The position numbers and the translations under genes are program-made. Below, in pieces: positions 33,806-45,111 of a stretch of DNA of 64,000 bases. Source of the DNA: Chelydra serpentina (taxonomy: Eukaryota > Chordata > Testudines > Chelydridae). The notes beneath the pieces were generated by a model. It made no database searches and was not told the origin of the DNA. It was given only the letters and a program-made list of their open reading frames with translations. The DNA is taken from the NCBI GenBank assembly GCA_037349315.1, contig JBAIAC010000001.1, forward strand, positions 35,960,001 to 36,024,000, in the 5' to 3' direction. The number at the start of each line of letters is the position of its first letter. Positions within the stretch are counted from its first letter, which is position 1.

Positions 33806-34059
33806 CATTTCACATATTTTGGCTCTATCATTTCTCTCCCCTGTCTCCCCTGCCAGTTTCAATGAAATCTGACCAATCAAATGAGAGACTGTAAAAAACA
33901 CATATCTTGCTCTTTGGTCAACACTCTTGAGGTTGGTAAGTTATGATTTGGGTTGGTCATTAGGAATGCACTGATGCACAGCGTTCCACAGCAACATAAA
34001 CAGGGGAAATGCAGTCATGATTCAGTTCATGGGAGTGGTGGAATTGAGGGGTGGTGGAG

Positions 34060-34200
34060 ACAGATCCTCAAGTGTGTAAATCAGCACAGCTCCATTGAAG
34101 TCCATGGGCCAGATCCCTACCTAGTGTAAATCGGTGCAACACCATTAAAATCAATGGAGTTATGCCAATTTACAAAAGCTGAGGATCTGGTCCAAATTAC
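34060..34200. repeat. Palindromic repeat of the 'cctcagctggtgtaaat' family
   Basis: It begins 'agatcctcaagtgtgtaaatcagc' and ends 'ccaatttacaaaagctgaggatctgg', which are reverse complements. The centre contains 'ccattgaagtccatgg' and 'attaaaatcaat'. This copy shows most clearly that the family is self-complementary. Confidence 0.75.
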
Positions 34201-35239
34201 ATCTTTGCTGGTTCAGTTGTGTGAACTTTTACCATAAGCAAAAAGCATATTTGTTGTTGTTTTGATAAGAAATATAGGCTGTTTCGCAAAACTTGACAGC
34301 AGAGAATGTGACACTGGCCAGAGAGATGTCAGGTTTGCATAACTGGGGGAAATGTTGCAAAGTGAAAACATGCTGTGTGTCTGGCGCCGTTTGCGGGCGT
34401 TCTGAAAGACAAATTCTTTGACACATTCCTGCTTCTGCCAGGGACCTGATTCTCCCAGATTTGCAGAGTTATCGAGAAATCTCTTGAAACCCTCTCCTGG
34501 AAGTCAAAGTGTTCTTTAGCCTCAGTTCATCAAATCATTGGCCAGAAATCTGCAGTAAGGGATATAAATAGTTAAAAAAACAAAAAAAAAAGGCAGAGCT
34601 TTGACCATGAGTGTTTAAAAAAAGTGATGGCTCTGTAGCCAATGGGTCTGCGGGAAGCTTGCCATCCCACGATGCCAGAGACCAAAAATGCCGCCAATTT
34701 GTCCCTCTCAGGGCCACCCAAAATGTCTCACTGGATGACCACGGCATTGTGTGCATCCCTAAAATAAGATGACTATAATCGTGGTTAGACTTTAGTGATC
34801 CAGGCACCACATGAAAGCACATGAAAGCCACAGAATAACTTGGCTACAACAGCCACTGGGTGCTCTGCCAGGACTATTTCTGAGATGATGAAATCTCCAT
34901 CTCTGGAGAGCTTGTCCTCATTTCAGGTCCCCGGATTACTGTGTACTTGATCTTATCAGCCCCATCACTCAAGCTGCTTTGAGTACACTTGTGTTCTTTC
35001 TCCGGCATTTGCCTCAAGAGGGTACTCCACGCCCCAACACTAACCCCATCATGCCAAAGGAGTGACTCTTGCATGCCCCATCCTGAACTCATGAATACAC
35101 TGAGGAAGTCCTCTTCTCACCTCTTCTATGAAGAACCCAATAAACCAGGAATATACCTAACAGGATACTTGTTTCACTTGCCAAGTGCCCAGCAGAGAGC
35201 AGAACATGGCTAAAGGGACTGTAGGTTCCAGGACACTGA
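34201..35239. other. Unassigned non-coding DNA
   Basis: No gene or known repeat. A-rich tract at 34577-34592. The 98-codon minus frame near 34535-34831 has no recognised domain. Confidence 0.35.
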
Positions 35240-35525
35240 ACAGGAATGCAGGACTCTCCTGCTGAGTCATCAGGGCATAGTACCATGCATAGCTATGCAG
35301 TTATTTTCGCTGACTTACTCTGATACCAGATCAAGTAAGAACTTTTAGTCAGCCAACCCAAGAAGGCTATAAAAAGGAGGCAGAGAGAGCTTTGCACCAT
35401 AGAAGCAGTGCAAGCTGCTGGAGTATACCGGTGAATCTCATCTAAAGTCTTTAATTATCCCACAGTGTGGGACTCGTGATCTTGAATTTTCATCAAACTG
35501 AACAGAGGCAAAATAAATAAGAATT
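35240..35525 (+). mobile_element. Possible LTR fragment with TATA box and poly(A) signal
   Basis: 'ggctataaaaaggagg' at about 35366 is a strong TATA box, followed 140 bases later by 'aaataaataa' (35511-35520). The short distance between promoter and poly(A) signal is typical of an LTR R region. Alternatively it is a chance pairing. Boundaries are unknown. Confidence 0.3.
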
Positions 35526-36690
35526 ATTCCCTCTGAACCAGTCACCTAAAACTTAGTGGAAGTGCCTGACGTTAAGTGAACCAGACCAAATGAAAAAGCA
35601 ACAGAATATTTAACAGAAGAAGGAATCATTCCCATCTCCGGCTGAGTTGGCTAAGAGGGCTGGGCATGGCAGTTGTAACAATCTCCATGACTTGTGTTTC
35701 ATTCCTAACTTATTAGAAATTCACAATGGGTAATTATAGCAACAATGTAAACAACAGATCCATTCCATCTCCAAGGCTCATGCTATGCTGCTGTCCTCAT
35801 CCTCTGGATAGTTTCAACTCTGATCCCCGATAGGAGGCCTGTGTCTCTCCTGAAAGAGTCTCAGGAGCTCACTGGAAGAGTACACCAGACCAACCCAGGG
35901 ATTTAAGAAAAAACCCTCTTTATATTAGGGTGAACAAAACTCTCCCAGGTTGCGCTGCTGCTACACAACCAGCCACTAGAGGGAGTGGGGGAGAAGTGTG
36001 CAATACGCACCTGCCTCCCCCAAGCCTGCCACCTCTACTACTTGTTCAGCCACTGACAGCCTGAAACCAGCAAACTCCAAGAGCACCAAAGCCATGGCAG
36101 TAGGATGTACACCCTGAACCAAGCCACTGACAAAGGCCAGTCTGGTCAGAGGTTGGCCCTCCCACTGTATACCCTGTTCTGCTTGGATCATGTTCTCGCT
36201 CCCAGCTATTTGGGTCCCATAAGATAATGCCTCCCAGTGCATGATACTGTTTCGCACCTATTACGTCAGTCCCTATCAGAGTCGCCCAACACAGAAAATC
36301 CACTTGGGAAAACAGGAAGATCTTCAGAATGAAAAGCAACTACCATGTTGAATCTCTAATGAAATGGCAGTTGTGCTGCTCACTTTCATTCCCAGAAACT
36401 TTTCAAACAGATGCTTTGTCTGGTAATAGCAGATGCTCTGGGACAGGATTCTAGCCACCTGCTAAAGATGCCAGAACATAGGCAGGGTAGTAATCTATTC
36501 TGATATGTGATTTATGGGATTTCTGCACACATAGGGTGACTTTCCAGTACAAGGCCAATGCACCACTTAAGGGCTTAAGTGTGATGTAAGTAGCATTGCC
36601 AAATTCCAACTCTCACAATATTTGGTGGTTTGTCTTTAAGCCGCAGCTCCTTAAGTCATAATTTTATGAAAAATTCAGTTCCCATTTTTT
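35526..36690. other. Mostly unassigned DNA
   Basis: No gene was recognised. The last 90 bases ('tctcacaatatttggtggtttg...cataattttatgaaaaattcag') appear to be the left half of an older repeat whose right half ('ctcatgatttttaagaaaactcatgac') resumes near 37405, split by the palindrome. Confidence 0.35.
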
Positions 36691-37325
36691 AAGAGACAAG
36701 ATGAGTAAGGTATATTTTTTATTGGACCAGCTTCTATTGGAGAAAGAGACATGCTTTTGAGCTTACACTGAGCTGTTCTTCAGGTCTGGGAAGGGTAATC
36801 AGAGTGTCTCAGCTAAATAGGAGATGGGACAGATTGTTAAAAATAAGGGTAAACACGTTGCAGGAGACCACTTAAAATGAAGGGGGCAGTTAACACCTCT
36901 GCAGTCATAGGACAAAGGAGAGTTAGTGGGTTACAAATTGTCATAATGAACCATAAAACCAGTGTGTCTGTTGAGATCACGATTTTTAGGGTCTAGCAAC
37001 AGAGACACTGATTTTATGGCTCATTACAACAATTTGTAACCTACTAACCCTGCTTTGTCCTATGACTGCAAAGATGTTAACTGCCCACTTCATTTGAAGT
37101 GGTCTCCTGCAACATGTGTTAACCCTTATGTTTAATAATCTCTCACATTGTATTTAGCTATGACGTTATGGTTGCCTTTCCCAGGCCTGAAGAAGAGCTC
37201 CATGAAGCTTGTAAACTTGTCTCTTTCAGCAACAAAAGCTGGTCCAATAAAAGATATTACTTCACCCATCTTGTCGCTCTCATATCCTGGGACCAACACA
37301 GGTACAACAACACTGCAAACAACTG
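36691..37325. mobile_element. Large palindromic Penelope-type element (two inverted 3' ends)
   Basis: The left arm (about 36691-36988) is the reverse complement of the right arm (about 37005-37325), with roughly 290-300 bases aligned end to end and a short spacer 'cgatttttagggtctag'. The right arm begins with the codons of 'RDTDFMAHYNN', the last residues of the GIY-YIG protein seen at 20465-21675 ('RDTGFMSHYNN'). It then follows the same 3' UTR and ends 'ccaacacaggtacaacaac'. So two 3' ends of a Penelope-like element are joined head to head. It has inserted in an older repeat. Confidence 0.8.
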
Positions 37326-37906
37326 CAGAGAGATGCTTAAAAACATGAAAGCAAAATGCTCAAAAACAAGAAGACAAAGAATCTAAAAAAAAAAATTGTT
37401 TTAATTCTCATGATTTTTAAGAAAACTCATGACTTTTGGGGTCTGACTCATGTTTTGAAGGCTAAGATTGGCACTTAAGTAGCGCACAGACCTTGTGCTG
37501 TCTTTCTGCACAGAGCATGACTAGCACCCACAAATAGGAATTTTATGCATAACATAGCGTGCCAAATATATACCTCCATAACCCAAAGAGGGCCCGTGCA
37601 CATATTAGTTAGTGTCTGAAAATCCTTGTCCGATTTAACATGCAATACTGCTAGGCTTTGCTAGAAATTCCACTTGCTCTTGAGGAAGCTGGAAAACGTT
37701 CACTGGAAAACAATTAGGAAAAAATGTTCATCAGAAATTTGCACTTGTGATTTTTAGGACTGCTGCCACAAGACGAAGTGCAGCTCTCCAGAAGCCACAC
37801 TGCAGTTTAAGCATTGCCTGGGTGGGGCACAAAGGAATCCTGAGTTGTCTTCCACTTTTGGTTTAATAATCCTTGGCATTTAAATGTATAAATCCTGTAT
37901 AAACAG
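37326..37906. other. Repeat remnants and unassigned DNA
   Basis: Poly(A) run at 37384-37397, then 'attctcatgatttttaagaaaactcatgac' (short direct repeat of 'ctcatgatttt'). The segment 37475-37520 belongs to the 'cttgtgctgtctttctgcacag' family. No gene. Confidence 0.4.
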
Positions 37907-38117
37907 CAGGGCTGGCTCCAGGCATCAGCCGACCAAGCACATGCTTGGGGCAGCACCTGGGAGCGGGGCGGCGGGCAGGCTGCGCTCCCCGCCAGCACCC
38001 CAGCCAAGGCAGTGGGGCGGCGGGCAGGCCGCGCTCCCCGACGGCGCCCCGGCCAGGGCAGCGGGGCGGCGGGCGGCTTTTTTGCCTGGGGCGGCAAAAA
38101 AGCCAGAGCCGGCCCTG
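37907..38117. mobile_element. hAT-type MITE, GC-rich, perfect 8-bp target duplication
   Basis: The ends 'cagggctggctccaggca' and 'aagccagagccggccctg' are inverted repeats. ATAAACAG at 37899-37906 is repeated exactly at 38118-38125. Length 211 bases. The interior has three 'ggcggcgggcaggc' type repeats. Same family as 62322-62705. Frames inside it come from GC bias. Confidence 0.92.
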
Positions 38118-38125
38118 ATAAACAG

Positions 38126-39640
38126 GATTCAGTTGCTATTAATTATGTAAGTGAGTCATCATGCTTACCTTGCTAAAGAGAGGAAAATATTGCAGGGAGA
38201 ATTGCTCTCGTCTATTATCTCTTCCTAGCCCACTGTGATACAATGGCACCATCAGCGTTATTCCTTCCCATCTATCCAGGCCAGCTGCTACCAGGCTACT
38301 GTAGGGAGAAAGTCTTTTCCGGGATGTTCTTCAATATCCATCATCAGCTGTTCTCATCATTCTGGAGCCTTTTCAGTGTTCAGTTATTCTCCACTTCCGG
38401 CAGTGTAGATTGCAATACCATTCCTGTCCATTGTGCAAGCTATGGCCAGAACCTCAACCCGCTTGGCCAGTGTGGAATGGGAGAGAGAGTGGGGCTGAGA
38501 GTCAACTCTGTCTCTCCACATACCTTGCCACTAAGAACAAGCTTTCCAGGGTCTTGTCATCCCAGTGGCCTTGCTCTGGAGAGTGTGCCAGACTTATCAC
38601 TGCGTCTGATTTCTGAGAGAGGGCCTGAATGGACACCAAGCAAATCCTCAGCCTGTCGGATCAGAGGGGGCTCGTTACACCAGGGAAAGGTTTGCATCCA
38701 CTCTTACCTAAAGCCACTGTGATATTTTCTGTGCATTCAGCTCAAGGCTGAGACTTGTTCTGCCCTTTTGCAAAAGCCCTGTGTGTATGTTCCACAGCAT
38801 GTAGAAGGTTAGTAAGGAACCGTAGAGTATTTAAATAACGCATTGAGAAACAGCTATGCTAGTTAATTATTTATCACTGTGTGAACCTGCTAAGTAGCAA
38901 ACATGCTAAAACTGTGGGGTGGGGGGAAGGGCACTGTCAGAGATTAACTAGGGACAGAGACAAAAGTCAACCAGAAAGGACTCGCAATGGGCCTGAAAAG
39001 GCAAAGGAAGGGTCACGGAGCAGACAGGAAGGGTACTGCAGTCTCAGTTCAGACTCCCAAGCAGCAGGGGTGCTGGTTCCCAGTAACAAACCAGGGTGCA
39101 GGGCAGGTACAGCATCATATTCCCAGCTCAGGCTGCCCCAAAGCATGCTTGTCTGTATTGGCTGGATAACCGGAATCATGGTTCCATCGGGTCTGCAATA
39201 GAATCTTAGCGTTTGTCTACCTAGGAGTTTTTTCGGTTTGGGTTTCAGTTTTCGTAATGTTTTCCCACTTAAACTATTCAGATATAACTATTCTGAAGGA
39301 GTGCGGCCACCCTGCTTTGTGCCAGCTTACGCTACTTCCCTTTTACGCTACTTCCCCATTGCGTCCACGCAGCACTGTGCTTTTATGAAATAAGCACAGG
39401 ACATTCTGGGAAGACAGCCCATGTTGCAATGTTAGGTGCCACTAGGTTTGATGAATTCTGGGATTTTTATCTCAGTGCATTGTGGGAACCTACTAGATGC
39501 CACTGGGATTCTAGGACTTAGAGTGTGTGTGTGGGGGTCAACTCACAAATTCCCATGATTCCTCTCCGGACAGCCCATCATTCCTCTGGTTTTTGTGAGC
39601 AGCACCATTTTCAAATTGCTGTCAGGCAGCCGAGAGGACC
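38126..39640. other. Unassigned DNA; may hold the 5' end of the Harbinger element
   Basis: No gene. The 159-codon plus frame at 38243-38722 has no domain that I recognise and no support from neighbours. 'gcgtttgtctacctagg' near 39208 resembles a Harbinger-type end (…GTCTACACT..) and could be the left end of the transposon whose genes start at 39.8 kb. A matching right end was not found. Confidence 0.35.
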
Positions 39641-39799
39641 TCAGCAGAGAGGACCCTGATCCTGACAGCCATTAATACAAATAGGCTGATTTTCAGTATT
39701 GGCACTTGTCCAGCTGGGTGCCTTTGGGTGACTTTGCACAGAGTGCAACGGAGATTCAGGTAGGGGAGGAGCAGGAGGCTGAAATCAAGCAGCTACTTG

Positions 39800-40830
39800 G
39801 GGATGAACTTTTCCTCAAACAGTGTCACTCGGTGGAGCGCTGCTTCTGGGCTCGGCTAACTCCCCCGACTGGTGGGACAGGCTAGTGCTGCAGGCCGGGG
39901 CTGATCAGCAGTGGCAGCAGAACTTCAAGCTGACAAAAGCCACTTTCATAGAAACCTGTGTGGAGCTCACCCCAGAGCAGTGGCAGCAGCAGCAACCCAA
40001 CATGAAAACTCCCTTCCAAGTGGCCATCACCATCTGGAAGCTCACTGCCCCCGATTGCTACCAGTCTGTCGCTAACCCATCTCATGTGGGTAGATCCACA
40101 GTCAGGGCTGTTGTCATGGAGAAGTGCACTGCTGTCAAGCGAGGGCTGCTGCCTTGGGTCAGAAACCTTGGCAATGCACAAAAAGGTTATTGATGAATTT
40201 GCATGGTTGTGTGGAGGCCACAGATGGGACCCATGTGCCTGTTATTTGCCCTTCACCCAGGGGCTGGAGTTAATCAACAGAAAGGAGTATTTCTCCAGGG
40301 TGCCACAAGGCCGGTGGGTTCACCCATATGAATGTGGGATGGTCTGGAAAGGTTAATGATGCCAGGAGCTTTAGAAACTCTGGCCTGTTTTCTGCAATGA
40401 GCAATGGAACTTTTGCTCCCAGGACCAGTGTGGACATCAGTGGTGCTGTGATTCCTACTGTGGTTCCGGGACGCCCAGCTTACCCACTGTTTCCCTGGCT
40501 TTTACTGGACACTTAGCTCTTTAACTATACCATGAGCAGCTGGAGAATGACAATGGAGCACGCATTCAGAAGACAGAAGGTGCCTCTGTCATGACAAGGC
40601 TGGATGCTCCTGAACACTGTCTGGCTCTTGTGCTAAGTGCTTGCTGCAGTTTGCACAACCTTTGTGAGAGCAAGGGACAGAGCCTCACTGAGGGGTGGGA
40701 GGCAGAGGGGAAGAGGCTTTCATGAGTGTTATGAACAGCCAGACAGGCCTCTGCTAACTGCTGCAACTGGTCAGGAACACAGGGTCAGGGATGAGCTGTG
40801 CTCCTACTTTGAGGCCGGGGGCTAGTGGTG
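39800..40830 (+). pseudogene. PIF/Harbinger transposase (HARBI1-like), decayed
   Basis: The first frame carries the N-terminal helical part: 'SPDWWDRLVLQ', 'QQNFKLTKATFIETCVEL', 'VAITIWKLTAPDCYQSVAN' and 'VGRSTVRAVVMEKC'. It is followed by 'TDGTHVPVI' near 40213 (first catalytic Asp; in a shifted frame), 'ELINRKEYFSRV' near 40270, 'NVGWSGKVNDARSFRNSGLF' near 40330, then 'GRPAYPLFPWLL' near 40470, where the usual GDPAYPL Asp is Arg, and 'MEHAF' near 40555 (expected E). 'LAAVCTTFVRARD' near 40640 matches the ending 'CCVLHNICE'. At least four frame changes and the lost Asp show that it is dead. It converges on the Myb-like gene at 40970-43085. Confidence 0.85.
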
Positions 40831-40969
40831 AAAAATGTACCTATGTTGAAGGATGTCATTATGCTTCGTGCAACAATTTTATGAAATTTGTCAGCTGGGT
40901 TGTAAATAACTAATAAAACAAGGTGTAGGTAATCTAAAGCTTTATGGAACCTAGCACAACGCACTCTTA

Positions 40970-43085
40970 AAACCAGTGGAATGGTGGCAGACATGTCTGA
41001 AGTGCTGAGTGTGCCCATGTTTGTGCTGAGGAGGTCACAGCACAGTGCAGATGGGGGGGGGGGGGTGTCCGTGACTGTTCTCCGTGGTCTAGGCTGTCGA
41101 ATGGTGAGGGAAGAGCCAGCCCCTTGTAGCTGGTGAAGAAAAGGGGTGCACACTCCCGGCATGCGGTGCTCTCAAAGGGCTTCAGGACGTGGCAAGTTGG
41201 TGCTGGCTGTGAACATAGAGCCATAAAGTTCTCCAGCAAGGCTGTTTGCCTCTGCATCATCTCCAGTAGTCGTGCCAGCATGTCCTTTTCTCTATCAGTG
41301 CGTGCCCTTAACAGCCTCTCTGATCATCCCCTGTCCTTCCCGCTCTCCTTCATATCACGTGGAATGAAACCTTCCTGCCACTCTTCCATCGTCTTCTCCC
41401 TCTGCTGGGACGTAGCCTAGAGGTTGCCGAACATTGTCCTCCCTTGTCCGCTTCTGCCGGAGATGTGCCAGCTGTTCAGAAAATGATAGCACTCCTGTCA
41501 ATGGGGGCCATGGCAAGTCAAGTGCTGAGGGGCCGGCGAAAGAGCACAAGTAGCAATGGTCCCAGTTCTAGTCTCCATGTCAATAATGATGAAGTGTTGC
41601 TTTTTCCTCAAGTTTGGGATGCCATTCCCATGTGCTCTTCCCAGTCTAGGGTGAGCTTGGAGATGATCAGACATTTCCCACCTTACTCCCCCCTTGTATA
41701 TGACCCCTGGACCAGTGCTGGGTTGGTAGTGGCCTGTGGGATGGGTAAGGGTTGGGTGGTCAGCAAGAGGCAGATTAATCATTGCCCACGCACTCTGCAG
41801 GCTGTCTTAACGTTGCAGGATATTGCCCCGAGGCATAGCGCCAAGAGGAAGGGAAAGTCTTGTTAAAAAAGGCATTGGGAAGATATGCAGCACTGCTATT
41901 CACCAGGACGGTGCCCCCCTCCAGCTGGAGGAGTGAAAGGAAACCACAGCGTCTCTGGGCAGCCCTGAGGAAGCTGCATTGCCTTGCAATGTGCATGCTA
42001 AAATAGAGCAATAGTGTAGTCGGAAGTTCTTTTTTAGAACTCCTGCGGATCAGCACAAAGTACATGGCAACATAGACTTCTGCAGTCACCAGCCCAGGCA
42101 TTGACAATGCTGAAGGTGTGATTGCAAATATCCATGAATGCCTTATCACTATAGCCTAGTCTTGGCAATTTACAATGCATAACAAGTAAAGGGAACTAAA
42201 ACCTTAGGGTACTGATCAGACTGTGAGAGCCAAAGAACTTTTTCTGCCTCTGTCACTACAGTAAACATGTCTGCCTTGCAATGTGTTTGATTTTTTTAAA
42301 CTCCCACGTTGCCACCATCTTGAGTGGGAGAGGAGTGGCACAGGGAGGGAAAGGGAGCATTAAGATGCACAGAGTGGGGGCACGTTTGACCAATAGTTGT
42401 GGGAGATCTCAGAGAAGTAAATGCTTGAGAGCTCATATCCTCGTGCACAGATGCCATTTGGAGTATGTTACAGGACGGGTGGCAGTAAAAGCCAAGCTGG
42501 CAGAGAGAGGCTCCTAGCTCACATCAACCCAACATGGCAGGGCCCAGACATTATCCTAAACAAAGCTGTGTAAATCCCCCTAAGTTGTTCTGTAAAACAG
42601 CACATAATACTTCCTGGAAAATGGCTCCTTTCCAGCACTGTCAGGCTGGGCCTCCATCTCGGTTTTGGGGGCCATCTCCAATGCCATCTCTGCCTCAGTG
42701 TCTGCTGCAGGGTTTTGCATGACAAACAGATCCTGGCTGTCTGGGGAAGCCTTGGGGTACTGCTCAAAGACCAGGGTTGCTTGGGTGCCTTTGGTGCTGC
42801 TGAGAACATTCCAGGTTTGGTGTTGGCCTTGCTGGCAAAAATCTGGTCCAACTCCTCACAGTAGGTGCAGGTATTGAGACCATTGCCGGAGGTTGTGTCT
42901 TTGTCCTGGGTTTTTTTTACAACATGCTGGAGCAACTTTGTTTTGTGCCCCCACTCCTTCATTTGGTCTGACAGCTGTTTGTAGATCTGGCATTCTGGTG
43001 ACTGCTGTTCAGATGGGATGGATGTGGTCTTCTCCCCAGATGCCAAGGAAGTCCAGGACCTTAGTACAGGACCAGATGGAAGCAC
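40970..43085 (-). pseudogene. Myb/SANT-like accessory protein of the Harbinger element, decayed
   Basis: The start region (42519-43085) reads 'ECQIYKQLSDQMKEWGHKTK', then 'GLNTCTYCEELDQIF', which follows the MADF/Myb-like layout 'IY..IS..M...G...T..QC..KIK.L...Y.K......G.....C.FYDEL..IL'. The distal part (41444-41549 and 40967-41281) gives 'RQKRTREDN' and 'MLARLLEMMQRQTALLENFM', the usual C-terminal 'R..E..L..LL..Q...L..L..' helix. The middle is frameshifted. PIF/Harbinger transposons encode a DDE transposase and such a DNA-binding partner that helps nuclear import and end binding; here the two genes face each other with about 150 bases between them. Another reading as a host MSANTD-type gene is less likely given the neighbour. 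Confidence 0.75.
41054..41066 (+). repeat. Guanine run inside the Harbinger remnant
   Basis: A run of about 13 guanines. It lies in the C-terminal part of the Myb-like gene remnant and would break any frame. Confidence 0.85.
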
Positions 43086-43791
43086 GGGCCGTGGCTTGTA
43101 TAACAGGTGTGTGATTCCAGGTGTGTGAACTCGCCAAGAACTGGAATCGCAAAGGGGTGCACCTGACTGTACACCAGCATTAAAAGGGAAGGTGCCATAC
43201 GGTCAAGATGACCCCAGAGCAAGAGAGGGCATGCAGGTAAACCCAATGACTGAGTCTGGTGTGCAGCAATGCAGTGTGGGATAGCAGTGGGAGAACTGCC
43301 AGAAGTAGAACAGTTAATTCAAAGAGGGGGATGCATCCGCATGAACCTTGTGCCAGGATAACTCATTCTGAAATGGAGTTAATCCACTTCCAAAGATAAT
43401 TAATTAATCTGGAATGAGACACCAGATCATCTGAGAAAAGGACTTCTGTGTGTGTGGTTCCACACTGGTCAGGCAGTTTAATCCCCAAAAAATTAAAGTT
43501 AATCTGAAAATTTTTTCTAGTGGAGAAAAGCTATTAGAGAGAGTTCATAGTAAATTAAATAAAAATTATCAGGAATACTCAAAATCAAATAACATTCTTA
43601 ATTGCAGATATAGGGCTTCATTCTCCATTCCCTTACTCCAGTTTTCCACTACAGAGCTTAAGTGGGACTTAAGAAATCCATAGGTCTTGTGCTGATCTCC
43701 TGCATAGGGTGAATTTCATCCACTCAGTGCAGAGCTAACATAGCTTGAGAAAGCATGATGTCTCTAGAGCTTTCTGCCACCAGGACGTGAT
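43086..43791. other. Probable 5' flank of the Myb-like gene and unassigned DNA
   Basis: No gene. The right end of the Harbinger element is expected here; 'gccaggataactcattctgaaatggagtt' near 43350 loosely mirrors 'taactattctgaaggagtg' near 39287, but a terminal repeat is not convincing. The segment 43650-43725 belongs to the 'cttgtgctg..ctcctgcatagggtgaatttca' family. Confidence 0.35.
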
Positions 43792-43958
43792 AAAAACGAG
43801 GAGTCTGGTGGCACCTTAAAGACTAACAGATTTATTTGGGCATAAGCTTTCATGGGTAAAAAACCCACTTCTTCAGATGCATGGAGTGCATGTAAGTTGC
43901 CACCAGACTCCTCGTTGTTTTTGTGGATACAGACTAACATGGCTACCGCTCTGATACT
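43792..43958. mobile_element. Palindromic Penelope-type 3' end, second family
   Basis: The left arm 'aaaacgaggagtctggtggcac' is the reverse complement of 'ttgccaccagactcctcgtt' in the right arm (near 43897). The left arm extends through 'cataagctttcatggg' to 'cttcttcagatgcat'. The right part ends 'actaacatggctaccgctctgatac'. The 'tgaagaag...aaagctta...aataaa..tgtta' order and the final 'aacatggctac' parallel the family at 36691. The right arm is much shorter, so the palindrome is asymmetric. Confidence 0.65.
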
Positions 43959-44914
43959 AGGAAGCGATAGAGGGATGATGCCTGTTTCTGGAAAAGCTGT
44001 GTTTTAATGCTCAGTGCGTGCTCTGGGAGAAGGGGAAATGTCTTTCTCAGACATTTCTTGTGGCATTCAAAGAGCTGACTGAAAGGTACCCAGACATGTA
44101 TATTTATGTCCAACTTCTGGGTAAATCTCTCTGTATTAATTTCCTTAGCCTCATCCCAACTTGATCAAAGAGAGAACTCTGATACAAAGCTCACCAGGAA
44201 GAACTGGGCACCAGGGAACATGGAGCTATCTGCGGACTCACAAGTTGTCCAGTTGGTGGATTGCGTACATTTTCATCTACCATGGAGGTTTCTTGAGCTC
44301 ATTCCTAGAAGAAACATTTTCCAAGGAAGGCGGTGCTCCAGGAATACTGCTAAATGGCAGCTCCGTGAAATGCCCAGGTCAGTTCCTGGCTGGGACCAGA
44401 GGAGCAGGGAAGGGTGCTCCTTGCTGATCACAGGAGTTTGAGAGAGAAGCAGAAAATGGGTTCTGGTGGTAGTTGCATTCAGTGAGGAGGAAGAGGCTCT
44501 GAGAACTTTAGCCCTGAGGTATGGGTGAAGAGAAAGGGGCTACATGGGAAAAGAACCAGGGAAGCAATAGTGAACTGGAGGAAGAGGCATATGGCTGCTG
44601 TTTATAAGGTCTGTTGGCATAAGCCCCAAGAACAGCTTGTTTAGAAGACCAAGTGAAGGGCAGGATTTAAAGGCCCTGGAGACAGCGCTGAAGACCCTGG
44701 TAAAGGCAGATAGTTTTGATGGACTTTTGCAACCCCATCTGCTTTGACTGTGTAACTTGGTCAGAGGGCTGAGTCACTGAAGACCTGCCTAGTGAGGTCA
44801 GCAACCTACAGGGGGTGCCAAGAGCAGGAAAGAAATATTGTAGCACCGCACCCAGCTGACAGGAGGCACTCAGGAGGTGAGTGCTCCCCCCCCCCCCCGC
44901 CCATCAATGCAGTT
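43959..44914. other. Unassigned DNA
   Basis: No gene. C-rich run at 44887-44899. Frames of 88-111 codons at 44106-44441 overlap in two phases and show no domain. Confidence 0.35.
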
Positions 44915-45111
44915 ATACCAACTTAACCCCCAGTGTAGATAGCGTTCTGTTGATAGGAGGACTTCTCCCATTGACATAGCTACTTCCTCTTGAGGAGGTG
45001 GATTAACTATGCTGACGGGAGAAGCTCTCGCGTTGGCTTAGTAGCGTCTTCACTAAAGCACTACAGCAGCATAACTGCACCACTGCAACTTTTTAAGTGT
45101 AGACTTGCCCT
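44915..45111. mobile_element. Partial MITE, same family as 21224-21525
   Basis: The right end 'agtgtagacttgccct' matches the right end at 21511-21526. The interior shares 'tatgctgacgggagaagctctc' and 'agcgtcttcactaaagc' with 21410-21460. The left end seems truncated in the region of the C run. Confidence 0.65.

Noticed and set aside
38243..38722. 159-codon plus-strand frame
   Set aside because: No domain, no signal for splicing or translation, no codon bias visible and no neighbour to support it.
39800..40830. Functional host HARBI1 gene
   Set aside because: At least four frame changes and loss of the Asp in the GDPAYPL motif show a dead transposon copy.
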